The notes beneath the pieces were generated by a model that had not been told where the DNA came from, ran no database searches, and saw only the letters and a list, made by a program, of their open reading frames with translations. Shown here piece after piece: positions 46,446-56,731 of a stretch of DNA of 64,000 bases. Numbering within the stretch: position 1 is the first letter of the stretch; each line of letters starts with the position of its first letter. The position numbers and the translations under genes were made by a program. The stretch is from Cryptomeria japonica (taxonomy: Eukaryota; Streptophyta; Pinopsida; Cupressales; Cupressaceae): the NCBI RefSeq assembly GCF_030272615.1, contig NC_081405.1:653938920-654002919 (forward strand). Reading direction: 5' to 3'.

Positions 46446-47928
46446 GAGAGAAAATGCCTTGGTGAAAACCTGGTAAACAACCACCTTGGTAAAAAAAACA
46501 AGGAATCTTTGCCAAGCAGGTGAAAACCTGGTAAACAGGTGCCTCTTGTACTCAAGTGCTCCATCTATCAACGCAATGTTGATATTCCCGCTTTCTTGCA
46601 TATTTGCTTTCACTTGTACATATTTCAGTCATTTTTGTGACATCCTGGTTCGTTGGAACTTTCACGGCTTGAAACCAATCAATGTCCTAGTCTTAGGTAA
46701 TCAATAAAGCACATGACATGTCCTAAGCAGTATCAACCAAGTTAACCTTACGTCAGTGAAACCTGGTCATCCACTCTGAGTTAGTTACCTGTCTCTGGCG
46801 CTTGAATCGATGCTGACGAGTAGGGACCACCATTTTCTTCATAGAAGGCTTTTTGAATTTTCAAACTTAGAGGGTCAAAACGAATTGAAAATGACACTTT
46901 TGTCCCATATATAGCCAAAAACCTAATTTTTCAACTTGCTCCGATGGACATGAAAATTGTACCCTTAGCTAATTTGACCATCTTGATTCCATTTTCGGTA
47001 TCGAAATCAAAATTCAAGATCATTTTGCTAGTCAATTTCAGAATTTGGACCACTTAGCAATCTTTTCATCCAAAGCTCATTCTCTCTTATAATAGCACTC
47101 AATTTCTCGCAAATCAACGCTGCATCTCAAATTAATTTCTACAAATCAACTTTGCACTCAATTTCTTATCAATCAATGCAAAATTTAAAAAAAAAAAAAA
47201 TTCCTCTGAATCAATTTGTGCTCAAACAACTTATCATCACTAAAGAAATAGCCTATCATCATGGACCCTCGCTTTTTTTTCGATTTCACTCCCCATGGGG
47301 CATACTCATGACCTTATGACCTCAAATGTCGAGAAAATTTTCAAATCTTCATCGAAAGTCGAGCAAACATCTTTTTCAACTAAAATCAATCAAATAAGAC
47401 CTCATCGCTAGGGGCACCTCAACTTCATCGCTTTATATCAAGTTGAGATTTCTGAATCGAATCAATCTCTAGGGGCATATCAGTTTCATCGCTTCATATC
47501 AAATTGATATTTGTCTTTTTATCTGAATCAATCTCTTGACGTTAAGGAGTTTCTTTGATCATGCTAAATCTAAGCAGGTGTTCAGTTTCATTTCTTGCTC
47601 AAGCTGAACAGTTTATCTTCATCGTATCTTGATCAATCAAGTTCAAGATCGATTTTTTTTTATCATCACTCACTGTGTCTAGATCAGTAAGATCTGTTTC
47701 TTGATCAATCAAGTTCAAGTTCAGTATCTTTTGTTTTCTATCATTCCTAGTTCAATCAAGTTTGGGATCAGGATTGGTATCGCTTTAATCAGACTTCATT
47801 CAGCTTTGTCACTTCGAATAAGCTGAACACCTCGCTTTTAATCTAGTTCGTCATCAATCAAGTTCAGAACTGACATCTCCTAGACATCAACTATTCTTTG
47901 AACCAACGCATTGCTCACACATTAATTC
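46446..47928 (+). other. Element B 3' non-coding region
   Basis: The motif gaaaacctggtaaac occurs at about 46454 and 46522. 46560-46790 matches element A 5440-5680; from 46795 to the PPT it matches element A 693-1885. The PMD block of A is missing at 46785-46805. Degenerate tgatcaatcaagttc repeats are at 47620-47860. No gene is supported. Confidence 0.75.
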
Positions 47929-47941
47929 AAAGAGGGGCAAA
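47929..47941 (+). promoter_or_regulatory. Element B polypurine tract
   Basis: aaagaggggcaaa directly before TGTAATACCC. Confidence 0.88.
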
Positions 47942-48351
47942 TGTAATACCCTAAAAATGGTCATCTAAACCATGGGCCCCTAATCTTGACAACATCACCA
48001 AGGTCCTAACCAAAGGCAATTAAATCAATCTTGAGCACACAATTAATTCTTTAAATCATCAAATGTCACATGGCAAATCAATCAACCAATATTAAAAAAA
48101 TATTTATTTAATTAATTAGATCATTCCAAGTAAATGATTTTAAAACAATTATCTTATTTATTTTAATTAAATATATTTTGCATATTTAATAAAATAAATC
48201 AATTTTCCATTAAATCATCAAAAAGAGGAATTAATTTGAAAAATAACTAAAAATTGTCATAAATATTCAAAAAAGGAAACAAATCAAGAAAGAGGAATTG
48301 GAAATTATGAGCACAAATCTTCAAAAATGGAAATAAATAAAAAAAAGGAAT
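47942..48351 (+). repeat. Element B 3' LTR, first part
   Basis: 410 bp matching 41298-41707 of the 5' LTR. It ends at aaggaat, where the LINE fragment entered. Confidence 0.92.
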
Positions 48352-49000
48352 GGTTTGATATCTAACTTATACAATGATACATTATTTGCTTTGGTTGCTC
48401 TATTAGACCATGTATCACCAAACTGTTTGGCTACAACTGTCAATATATTTGCAGGAATTCATTTTCTCTTAGAATCAATGTCCACTGTTTGCTCTTCACC
48501 AGTTTGGGTTTCTCCTATTCAGATGGTGCCTCCTTCTTCTCCACCATTGGAAGGGCCTAGTTATTGGTCTTCTATTCCTTGACATTGTGTTCCTAGGCTT
48601 CTACACTTTGTTCATGCCTCTCAGAGCATTTGAGTAGGTGGTTTTGGTCTGCAGGTTCTTGAGCAGGGCTCTGGTTTAATCTGTCTTCTTCCTTCTTTTG
48701 GCAAGCAGAATTATTAATTTGTGGGAAATCTCCAGTGGATTTGTATGCGCCATAAGATATTATGTAAATTCTCTTTCACATGTGATCGCATTTTTTAAGT
48801 GGTTGATTGTATATGTGACCGCATTTTTTAAGCGATTGGTCTTATAAACTCTTAGAATAGGTCTATTTTATGAGCTATGACCAGAGGTTTTCTTTCCAGG
48901 GTTCTTTCCTCCAGTATGCTCTTCGAATCCTGTGTAAAAAGAAAAAATGATAAATAAAATTTAGTGGAGTATTCCACTTTTATCAAAAAAAATAAAAATA
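48352..49000 (+). mobile_element. 5'-truncated LINE (non-LTR retrotransposon) 3' end
   Basis: A 649-bp insertion in the element B LTR. It ends ...gaatcctgtgtaaaaag, then ataaataaaatttagtggag, then tcaaaaaaaataaaaataaa, the usual look of plant LINE 3' ends with an A-rich tail. The duplicated target includes at least aaggaat (48345-48351 and 49001-49007). No RT is left. The coordinates are fixed by LTR length: removal restores an exact 1111-bp LTR. Confidence 0.75.
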
Positions 49001-49007
49001 AAGGAAT

Positions 49008-50192
49008 TGTAAAGCGGAAAATCGCAATCGAACCCTAGTTGCTCTCCCCTCTTCCAACTCCAAGGAGAGAGAAGGGAGATTCACTAGGGTTGATGGTTTT
49101 CACTTAGGGGAGAGACTTTACATTCAAAAGAGGGGTTGAAACCCACAAGATCCAATCCCATGCAATGCAAGATTGGATGCTAAATGTGTTTCAAGGGTTA
49201 AGAAAGCAAGGCTACCCTCTTTTGTAAAGAATGTGCATAGAAGAATTAAGCTAGGAATGCATAGAAAGTGACAAAGATTCGCTTATAAACTGAGATAGGG
49301 ATATAGGATGAAGCTGCGGACCTGGAATTAGCAGTAAAATGTCGATACGGCGCTGTCCTACAAATTTGAGCGAAAGTTGCCGGGACGATGGTGCCCGAGC
49401 GCCACGGTCCTCCGAAAAATCCGCGAAACGAAGGGGGATCTGTTCGTCTTTGCATAAGGATTCCAGATCTTCAATTTCAGCCGTGTACCTGCAACCTACA
49501 CACAGAAAAGCGAAGACGATTGGGGGGTTAGGGATTAGGGGTTTGCCTTTAGGTCAAACCCCGGTTTTGGAATTAACCAAGAAATGAGCAATGCTGTAAA
49601 TGTAAATGTCTGTAATGTAAAACAAGTACTAATACCTTGTTGTAAGGATGTTTGTATCCTTATGTGCGAAGGTATAGATGTTGTATGTTGTATGTTGTAA
49701 GTGATCTCCTCTTCAATGGTTGAATCCTTGTCTTGAATGCAACACTTAGCCTTGAATGGAGACTTGAAATAATCAATTGCTTGAAGGAATGCTTGAATGC
49801 TTGAATGCTTGAGTATAGTTTCCACGCCTTTTCCATCATATCGAATGAAAGAGGAAAATGTAGTTTATATACTTGTCAATTAGGGTTAAAAGACTGATTT
49901 TTCTGACCTTAGGCCGACCAGGAAATATTATTTCCAATTTGCAAACAAAAAGACCCTAAGTCCCATAGGAGACCGGGCCCAAAATAGGGCCAGGGACCAG
50001 GGCACTGGGCGCTCTGGTCCCACCTCCCGGGACAGCAGGGTGCAAAGGAGGTTCAGGCCAGGGTGCTTGAAAATGCAGTTTTTGGTGTCATAATCAAGTT
50101 TCAAGGTCTCCATTCAGGTTGTGTGTTGCGTCGCCATCGTGAAGACCGAAATGCAGTCAAAATTGCAAGTGTCACAATTTTAGGACGCTACA
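49008..50192 (-). repeat. Element H 3' LTR
   Basis: 1185 bp, colinear with 55542-56726. It includes the hairpin-bearing segment gatggtgcccgagcgccac at about 49390-49410, imperfect here and perfect in the other LTR. Confidence 0.95.
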
Positions 50193-50936
50193 TTTAGCCC
50201 CCACTTTAGCGGGAGTATAGGAGTATGCTCATACTTCCGGTAAAGTACAAGGAAACAACATTGAAAGACTTTCACCATGTCAAGGAGGCAAGATACACCA
50301 AGCCCCCAGTGGACTAAGAATCTTACGACTTCGATTGACAAAGTAAAAGGGAAGATCACGAGGGAGAACCATGACTGTCAGTAGTAAGGTTCCCTCACTA
50401 TGAGTCATGCAAGAAAGATATCAAAAATTTTCAAGGCAAAGCTGAGTTCTCCAAGAAATTTTCATGTATCCTGAAGGGATAGACAGGGTGTATGCCCCCT
50501 TACGTTAAAGCGATCACACACACCTCAACGGGGGTGATTGTTTTAACGTAGTGATACACATAAGAAATGAGAAAGGAAAGGAGCATGTTATCGCAAGGAT
50601 TTAGCCCCCAAGTGTGAGATAAACCCAAGGATAATAGACACAAAACACAAAGCATGAGGTGACTTCACTTTCCTCGGGGTCAGTATGCTGTATGATAATT
50701 CATGTATATCATATGTATGTATGCATAATTGTTCTTCATTCCCCAATCAAGGAAGGTCACCTAGAAGAAGGGAACACATGTGTCTTTTGAGTCAACATGA
50801 GAGAGACCAAAAGAGATCTCAATGTTTTGCATCGTCCTCAAGTAGACAACACTAAGGACAACAAATAGAAGAATGAGAATAACATATAGAAGAAGTAACA
50901 CAAGAGAGAAGGAGAGAATCTGCTATGCTAATGTAA
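50193..50936 (-). other. Element H PPT and 3' non-coding region
   Basis: PPT on the minus strand CTAAAGTGGGGGCTAAA (50193-50209) directly against the LTR start TGTAGCGTCC. The rest, about 730 bp, has no coding frame; it separates the PPT from the end of the long frame. Confidence 0.75.
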
Positions 50937-51344
50937 CTAGTCTAGCACGTCATCTACCCCCCGATCTTGCTGACCAATGTTTCGGGAAGGTAGGGAACAC
51001 GCTAGAGGAGGAACATCCAACACAACAGATGGAGCTATCACAAGATCCAAACAAGGGCTATGTTCATGTTCCAAGCCACGTTGTTCTTGTCTAGGAGCTA
51101 GGATAAGTGCTTTAGAAAATTCATTAGATAAATGGTTATCAATATCAACAAGTTCATATTCACTATCAGAAGCAAGAGAAGTAACATTTTCATCATGAAT
51201 AACATTTTCATCTATAGCATCATCAAGATTTATAAAAATAGGGTCTTTAATTTGCACAGGATCAAGACCATCATGCATCTTATGTTTAGGAGATTTTGGA
51301 GAAAATGGAATAATGCTTGTTGAAGGTGTTTTTGGAGATTGCAA
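50937..51344 (-). pseudogene. Element H: C-terminal extension of the gag-protease frame after a stop
   Basis: In the same frame as the 991-codon reading frame, after a single TGA at 51384-51386. Read through, the whole frame would span 54359-50937, about 1140 codons. The extension is acidic (DDAIDENVIHDENVTS, SDSEYELVDIDNH) and has no recognisable domain. The TGA fits C-to-T change of a CGA arginine codon, as the preceding residues are Arg-rich (ARERR). Confidence 0.65.
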
Positions 51345-51383
51345 AGTTTGAGAAGCAGCAGCTTGAGCTCTAAGACGACACTT

Positions 51384-54359
51384 TCATCGGCGTTCACGTG
51401 CAGAATGATTTCGTCTAGTCTTAGTAGGAAGTGAAGAAGATTGAGGAGGAGGAATGTTCTCATCCTTATCACTTGGGTGTTTAGGTTGTGGTCTCTTAGG
51501 CTGGATAATAGGAGAAGAAGAAGGTCTCTTCTCTCTATAAAAAGGAGGAGGGACTGCTCCATACAAAGGAGGAATATTTGGTTTAGGAAGAAGACCAAGT
51601 CCATCATGACGAGGAGGTATAGGTCTACTTTTAGAAGGTTTATTAGGCATAGACATAATCACATCCATGGGAACGGGTTGGGAATCTTCTTGAGGAAAGA
51701 CATTAGTTTTATCTTTCAAAGGAAGAACTTCCTTCTCAAGAATGATAGGAATATCAAGTTTAGGTGTTCTAGGTTCACTTAGAGATAGGATCATATCTGT
51801 TTTCCACTTTTGATAAGATTTGAAAAGATGATCACTTTGCGGAGGAAGAGATTGGAATTGTTTAGGCCAAAAGTAATCAATAGGAACGCTAGAAGTTCTT
51901 TCAGCTTGTTTAAAGAGACTATGATTGACAGTAACAACTTCACCATTATGGGGAAATTTCAAACACTTGTGAATAGGAGAAGCAATAGCTTTCATGGAAG
52001 ATAGCCAAGGATAGCCAAGCTTCACACGAAATTGTTCGGATGATGGAATAATAGCAAGGTCCACATCAAGGGATTTGTTATGGACCTCGATAGGTAATGT
52101 AATAGAACCAATTGCAGGAGAAGAAAATGCATCAAATAGTTTCACAATCACATCTGTTTTGTCATAAATCACTTGATTCAATTGCAAAGTAAAAAGAAAT
52201 TCTTCAGTAATAACATTAACCATGCACGAAGGATCAATAAGCACTCCACGGCAAGGTGTATTCTTGACTTTTGCAACTATGTATAAAGGACCATTAGGTG
52301 CCCTAATGGTTTCACTGGAATCAAATGTGATGGAAGGTTCTTTAGGGTTTTCTTGCTGCTCTACAAAGTTAATCACATTCGGAGTCATAGACACAAGTCC
52401 ATCAGATGAGAGAGAGGAATCATTAGCCTTAATTGCATTAGAGGTATGAGAAGGTAATGGATCAGTGAAAATCTGAAGATTTTGATTAGGAGGAGCTACA
52501 GATGTATTGCCTTTATCATTCATTCCAGAAACAGAAATAGTATTATTATCAATCAAATCTTGAATTTTACCCTTTAAAGAAAAACATTTTTCAGTATCAT
52601 GCCTAGGCTGACGATGAAATTGACAAAAAGCTTTGTTATCAAAATAAGGTGAAGTAATCTTTGCAGGATCAATTTGCCTTATAGGAGGAAGAGTAAGCAC
52701 ATTTTTTTCTAATAACTTATTCATAATACTATGCAATGATTCATTCAAAGGAGTATACTTTCTTTCTTTCTTGAAAAATTTAGAAATAGGAGGCACACCT
52801 GATGCTGCATTCACATTGTTGTTGATGATGTTTTCATTGAATTTGATGGAATCTCTGTTCGGTTTAAACTTTCCAAATGGTTGTTGACTGCTATCACCCT
52901 TATCACTCGGAGCCATAGGATGTGATTGTTCCATTTGACTCACAGTCAGTTGATAATTGTGAAGAGTTGCACACAACTGTTGGAAAGAAGTAAACTCAGA
53001 AAACAAAAGTTTGTCTCGAATATCTTTTTGTAAATTAGAAATAAAGATTCTTTGAATATCATTGTCAGGCACTGGGAAAGAAATTTGAGCATACAAATGC
53101 TTATATCTACCAATGAAATCAGTCACTTTTTCTTTAACACCTTGTTTACAATGCATTAAATCAATCAAAGTAACTTTAGGACTTATATTGTTTTGAAATT
53201 GTTGAATGAAAGCATTTGCAAGTTGTTCGAAAGAAGTAATAGAATAAGAAGGCAACGAGCAATACCATTGTAGGGCTTTGTCTCTTAATGTTCTAGTGAA
53301 CAGTTTTGCAAGCAACCTTTGGTCATAAGCAAAATCGGTACATATTGTTTGAAAAGTCTTAACATGTGTTAGAGGATCACCTTTACCATTATAAAGCTCC
53401 AAATGCGGGATTTCAACATGTTTAGGAGGGATAGCTCGAACAATGTCAAGAGAAAGTGGGCTCGCAACATCAAATGTGGGCACACTAAACTTAGATTGAT
53501 TCATAGAGGCAATTTGTTGCTGTAAAGAAGAGACAGTTTGTGCAAGATTGTTAGTGGTCGCTTCAGTCGAAGAATTCATATTAGATGTGTTAGACTGAGA
53601 TGGAGGTGTTATGTTATTGAAAGAAGGTAAAGAGTAAGGTGGTGGGACTCTATGATAATTAGTCATACGATATGATTGGACAGGAGGAACACTACAAGGA
53701 GGAATGGAATGGTTAAACGAATTGCCCCCTTGCGTCATGTTCATTTGTGGAGATATAATAGGGACACTCATTGAAGGAATGAATGAAGAAGTTGGATTAA
53801 ATGAAGGAAGAGGGTTAATTGAAGAAGAAGGATTGCCCCCATGACTGGTGATCACAGGAGGAATGTCTTGTGTAGAAGTAGCCATTATGTTTGATGTAAA
53901 GGTAGGTACGCTAGCAATAGAAGTCATCAAAGGAATAGAATGATTGTCTTGAGTAGGAGGTTGTGTATAACCTAAGGTTTCGGCACAAATTTTCATAGGC
54001 ATCACATTCAAATCCACAATGTGTGCGATACCACGCAAAATATCAATTCCATTCTTATCACTTTGAAGCATATGTTTTAGACCCTCAATTAAAGGAAGAG
54101 CTTGACTATCAGGGTATTCTTGAGACATCCATTGTCGAAAATCGCCAAATTGGTTATCCAATTTTGAAAGTTGTTCTTCAGAAACCTCATGGAGAGCTTC
54201 TTCATCATTAGGAGGATTAGAGGAATTACCCATGTCCTCGTTAAAAAGGCTATTCAAATTAGGTTCCATCTCCTCGGTAATTAAACCTCGTAAAGACTTA
54301 ATTCTACGGCTTCGTCTAACGGGAATAGTGTAAGTAGGGCTTATTATTGTAAAACTCAT
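51384..54359 (-). CDS. Element H Gag with protease-like domain (991 codons, intact)
   Basis: Longest uninterrupted frame in the window. Residues 1-300: Arg-rich start, acidic helix, then Pro/Ser/Asn/Gln-rich linker with a short glutamine coiled coil (SSLQQQIASMNQS). Residues 310-480: retrotransposon gag capsid domain (VEIPHLELYNGKGDPLTHVK, KALQWYCSLPSYSITSFEQL, FISNLQKDIRDKLL). Residues 579-592: knuckle CQFHRQPRHDTEKC, spaced C-x2-H-x4-H-x4-C. Residues 690-810: retropepsin-like fold with LIDPSCMVNVI and VKLGYPWLSSMKAI, but D-P-S in place of the expected D-S/T/G-G, so activity is doubtful. Residues 900-991: Pro-rich and basic. No pol follows. The start at 54359 is the first ATG of the frame, about 1.16 kb after the PBS. 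Gag would form the particle; RT and integrase must come from another element. Confidence 0.85.
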   Translation of the reverse strand: MSFTIISPTYTIPVRRSRRIKSLRGLITEEMEPNLNSLFNEDMGNSSNPPNDEEALHEVSEEQLSKLDNQFGDFRQWMSQEYPDSQALPLIEGLKHMLQSDKNGIDILRGIAHIVDLNVMPMKICAETLGYTQPPTQDNHSIPLMTSIASVPTFTSNIMATSTQDIPPVITSHGGNPSSSINPLPSFNPTSSFIPSMSVPIISPQMNMTQGGNSFNHSIPPCSVPPVQSYRMTNYHRVPPPYSLPSFNNITPPSQSNTSNMNSSTEATTNNLAQTVSSLQQQIASMNQSKFSVPTFDVASPLSLDIVRAIPPKHVEIPHLELYNGKGDPLTHVKTFQTICTDFAYDQRLLAKLFTRTLRDKALQWYCSLPSYSITSFEQLANAFIQQFQNNISPKVTLIDLMHCKQGVKEKVTDFIGRYKHLYAQISFPVPDNDIQRIFISNLQKDIRDKLLFSEFTSFQQLCATLHNYQLTVSQMEQSHPMAPSDKGDSSQQPFGKFKPNRDSIKFNENIINNNVNAASGVPPISKFFKKERKYTPLNESLHSIMNKLLEKNVLTLPPIRQIDPAKITSPYFDNKAFCQFHRQPRHDTEKCFSLKGKIQDLIDNNTISVSGMNDKGNTSVAPPNQNLQIFTDPLPSHTSNAIKANDSSLSSDGLVSMTPNVINFVEQQENPKEPSITFDSSETIRAPNGPLYIVAKVKNTPCRGVLIDPSCMVNVITEEFLFTLQLNQVIYDKTDVIVKLFDAFSSPAIGSITLPIEVHNKSLDVDLAIIPSSEQFRVKLGYPWLSSMKAIASPIHKCLKFPHNGEVVTVNHSLFKQAERTSSVPIDYFWPKQFQSLPPQSDHLFKSYQKWKTDMILSLSEPRTPKLDIPIILEKEVLPLKDKTNVFPQEDSQPVPMDVIMSMPNKPSKSRPIPPRHDGLGLLPKPNIPPLYGAVPPPFYREKRPSSSPIIQPKRPQPKHPSDKDENIPPPQSSSLPTKTRRNHSARERR

Positions 54360-55522
54360 GCACTAAAGAGGGAGAGAAGATTTCAAATTTTAGAGGTAGC
54401 AATTTTCAGTAAAATCAGCCAATCTTTTGGATTTAAGCTGTTAAATACAATCAGGACAATCTCCCAAAATTTCAGAAAAAATGTCAGGGACCGTGGCGCT
54501 TCGGAGTGCACACGGTCCCGGCAACTTTTTTTGAAATTTGCAGGGATGAAAGTTATGATGATTTTAGAGCTAATCTGAAAAAATTGAGTGATTTTACGAT
54601 CTGTAGATAGGCCAAATTAAAGTTGCAATCTCAAAATTGAACCCTACCAAGATTGTCGAAAAATGCAAAATTTGAATTTTGAAAAAGAGAGGGAAACTGA
54701 AATTTTGAATTTTATGATTTTAGAGGGAATACCAAAAGCAATGTAAGTTTCGAAATTTGAAGGTTGATTCAATTTCACGCAAAATTCGATTTTGGAAGCG
54801 GAAATCAAAGTTGTTGTAATTAAGCACTTAATTTCAAAAGTCACAAATTGTAAGAATTTGAATAAAGCACTGAAATTTTTAATGAATGCAAACACACTTT
54901 TCAGATTTAGGACAGTAAGAACACAATTTTGACACAAAATTTCAGTTTCAATGATTTTTGAATGATTAGAAGCGTTAATCCAAGCAATCCCTAGACCAAC
55001 TTTGACTTTAATTTTGAAAGTGTTATAATTGATAAAACCAGCCAAAATTCTGGATTTTAGCAGGAAAATACAGTAAGATCTAGCTCCCGAAATTTCGGAG
55101 AAAATGTCGGGGACGATGGCGCTCGGAGTGCACATGGTCCTCGCAACTTTTTTCCAAATTTTCAGGGATGAAAGATATTGTGATTTTATTGCGGAATCCA
55201 AAGTTACAGCTGATTTGGAGATGTTTTGATCAGTGAAATTGTCAGACAAAGGTTGAATCAAGAGGGTTTCAAAAATTAGGGTTTTGACACTTAACCACTT
55301 AATTTTCAAAATTAAATCATAGATATGAATTGATAATTTGTAATAGAAGGGTAAATCTGAAACAAGCATTAACATTTAGACATTTCACAAGCTTAATTAC
55401 TAAAAAGAAAATTTAGGGTTTTTATGCAATTAACCTCTAAAATTTTGCAAAAGATCAAACATGGAAATGTAATCAAAGAATCCAATTTTCAGATCTAACC
55501 ATGAATAATCAGAAAGGATGTT
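54360..55522 (-). other. Element H 5' leader with a duplicated hairpin module
   Basis: Non-coding. Two related segments about 610 bp apart (54420-54560 and 55030-55170) share aaaatgtcrgggac...ggcgct..cggagtgcac...ggtcc and a following gcaactttttt. In the first, gggaccgtg (54487-54495) pairs perfectly with cacggtccc (54511-54519). In the second, ggacgatg (55111-55118) faces catggtcc (55133-55140) with one mismatch. The LTR has a related hairpin. An open frame at 55375-54644 (243 codons) has no motif and is probably chance. Confidence 0.7.
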
Positions 55523-55538
55523 CACGTCGGGTTCACCA
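55523..55538 (-). promoter_or_regulatory. Element H primer-binding site
   Basis: The minus strand reads TGGTGAACCCGACGTG, three bases after the 5' LTR. I do not assign the tRNA. Confidence 0.7.
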
Positions 55539-55541
55539 AAA

Positions 55542-56726
55542 TGTAAAGCGGAAAATCATGATCGAACCCTAGTTGCTCTCCCCTCTTCCAACTCCAAGGA
55601 GAGAGAAGGGAGATTCACTAGGGTTGATGGTTTTCACTTAGGGGAGAGACTTTACATTCAAAAGAGGGGTTGAAACCCACAAGATCCAATCCCACGCAAT
55701 GCAAGATTGGATGCTAAATGTGTTTCAAGGGTTAAGAAAGTAAGGCTACCCTCTTTTGTAAAGAATGTGCATAGAAGAATTAAGCTAGGAATGCATAGAA
55801 AGTGACAAAGATTCGCTTATAAACTGAGATAGGGATATAGGATGAAGCTGCAGACCTGGAATTAGCAGTAAAATGTCGATACGGTGCTGTCCTGCAAATT
55901 TGAGCGAAAGTTGTCGGGACGATGGCGCCCGAGCGCCATGGTTCTCCGAAAAATCCGCGAAACGAAGGGGGATATGTTCGTCTCTGCACAAGGATTCTGG
56001 ATCTTCAATTTCAGCTGCGTACCTGCAACCTACATACAGAAAAGCGAAGACGATTGGGGGGTTAGGGATTAGGGGTTTGCCTTTAGGTCAAACCCCGGTT
56101 TTGGAATTAACCAAGAAATGAGCAATGCTATAAATGTAAATGTCTGTAATGTAAAACAAGTACTAATACCTTGTTGTAAGGATGTTTGTATCCTTATGTG
56201 TGAAGGTATAGATGTTGTATGTTGTATGTTGTAAGTGATCTCCTCTTCAATGGTTGAATCCTTGTCTTGAATGCAACACTTAGCCTTGAATGGAGACTTG
56301 AAATGATCAATTGCTTGAAGGAATGCTTGAATGCTTGAATGCTTGAGTATAGTTTCCATGCCTTTTCCATCATATCGAATGAAAGAGGAAAATGTAGTTT
56401 ATATACTTGTCAATTATGGTTAAAAGACTGATTTTTCCGACCTTAGGCCGACCAGGAAATATTATTTCCAATTTGCAAACAAAAAGACCCGAAGTCCCAT
56501 AGGTGACCGGGCCCAAAATAGGGCCAGGGACCAGGGCGCTGGGCACTCTGGTCCCACCTCCTGGGACAGCAGGGTGCAAAGGAGGTTCAGGCCAGGGTGC
56601 TTGAAAATGCAGTTTTTGGTGTCATAATCAGGTTTCGGGGTCTCCATTCAAGTTGCGTGTTGCGTCGCCATCGTGAAGACCGAAATGCAGTCGAAATTGC
56701 AAGTGTCACAATTTTAGGACGCTACA
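55542..56726 (-). repeat. Element H 5' LTR
   Basis: 1185 bp. It contains the perfect 7-bp stem atggcgc (55922-55928) / gcgccat (55933-55939) with a 4-base loop. Confidence 0.95.
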
Positions 56727-56731
56727 GGAAT

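Larger units (their letters stand above)
49008..56726 (-). mobile_element. Element H: gag-only gypsy-type non-autonomous retrotransposon
   Basis: Minus-strand, 7719 bp, two 1185-bp LTRs (49008-50192 and 55542-56726), PBS at 55523-55538, PPT at 50193-50209, target duplication ggaat at 49003-49007 and 56727-56731. The LTR ends on the plus strand are tgtaaagcgg and gacgctaca. By hand I count roughly 35-40 differences between the LTRs (about 3%), mostly transitions. The interior encodes one long gag-protease-like frame and no RT, RNase H or integrase. Confidence 0.93.

Noticed and set aside
54644-55375. 243-codon minus-strand open frame upstream of the element H gag
   Set aside because: No recognisable domain, composition like translated AT-rich leader, and it overlaps the duplicated hairpin segments. 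More likely untranslated leader.
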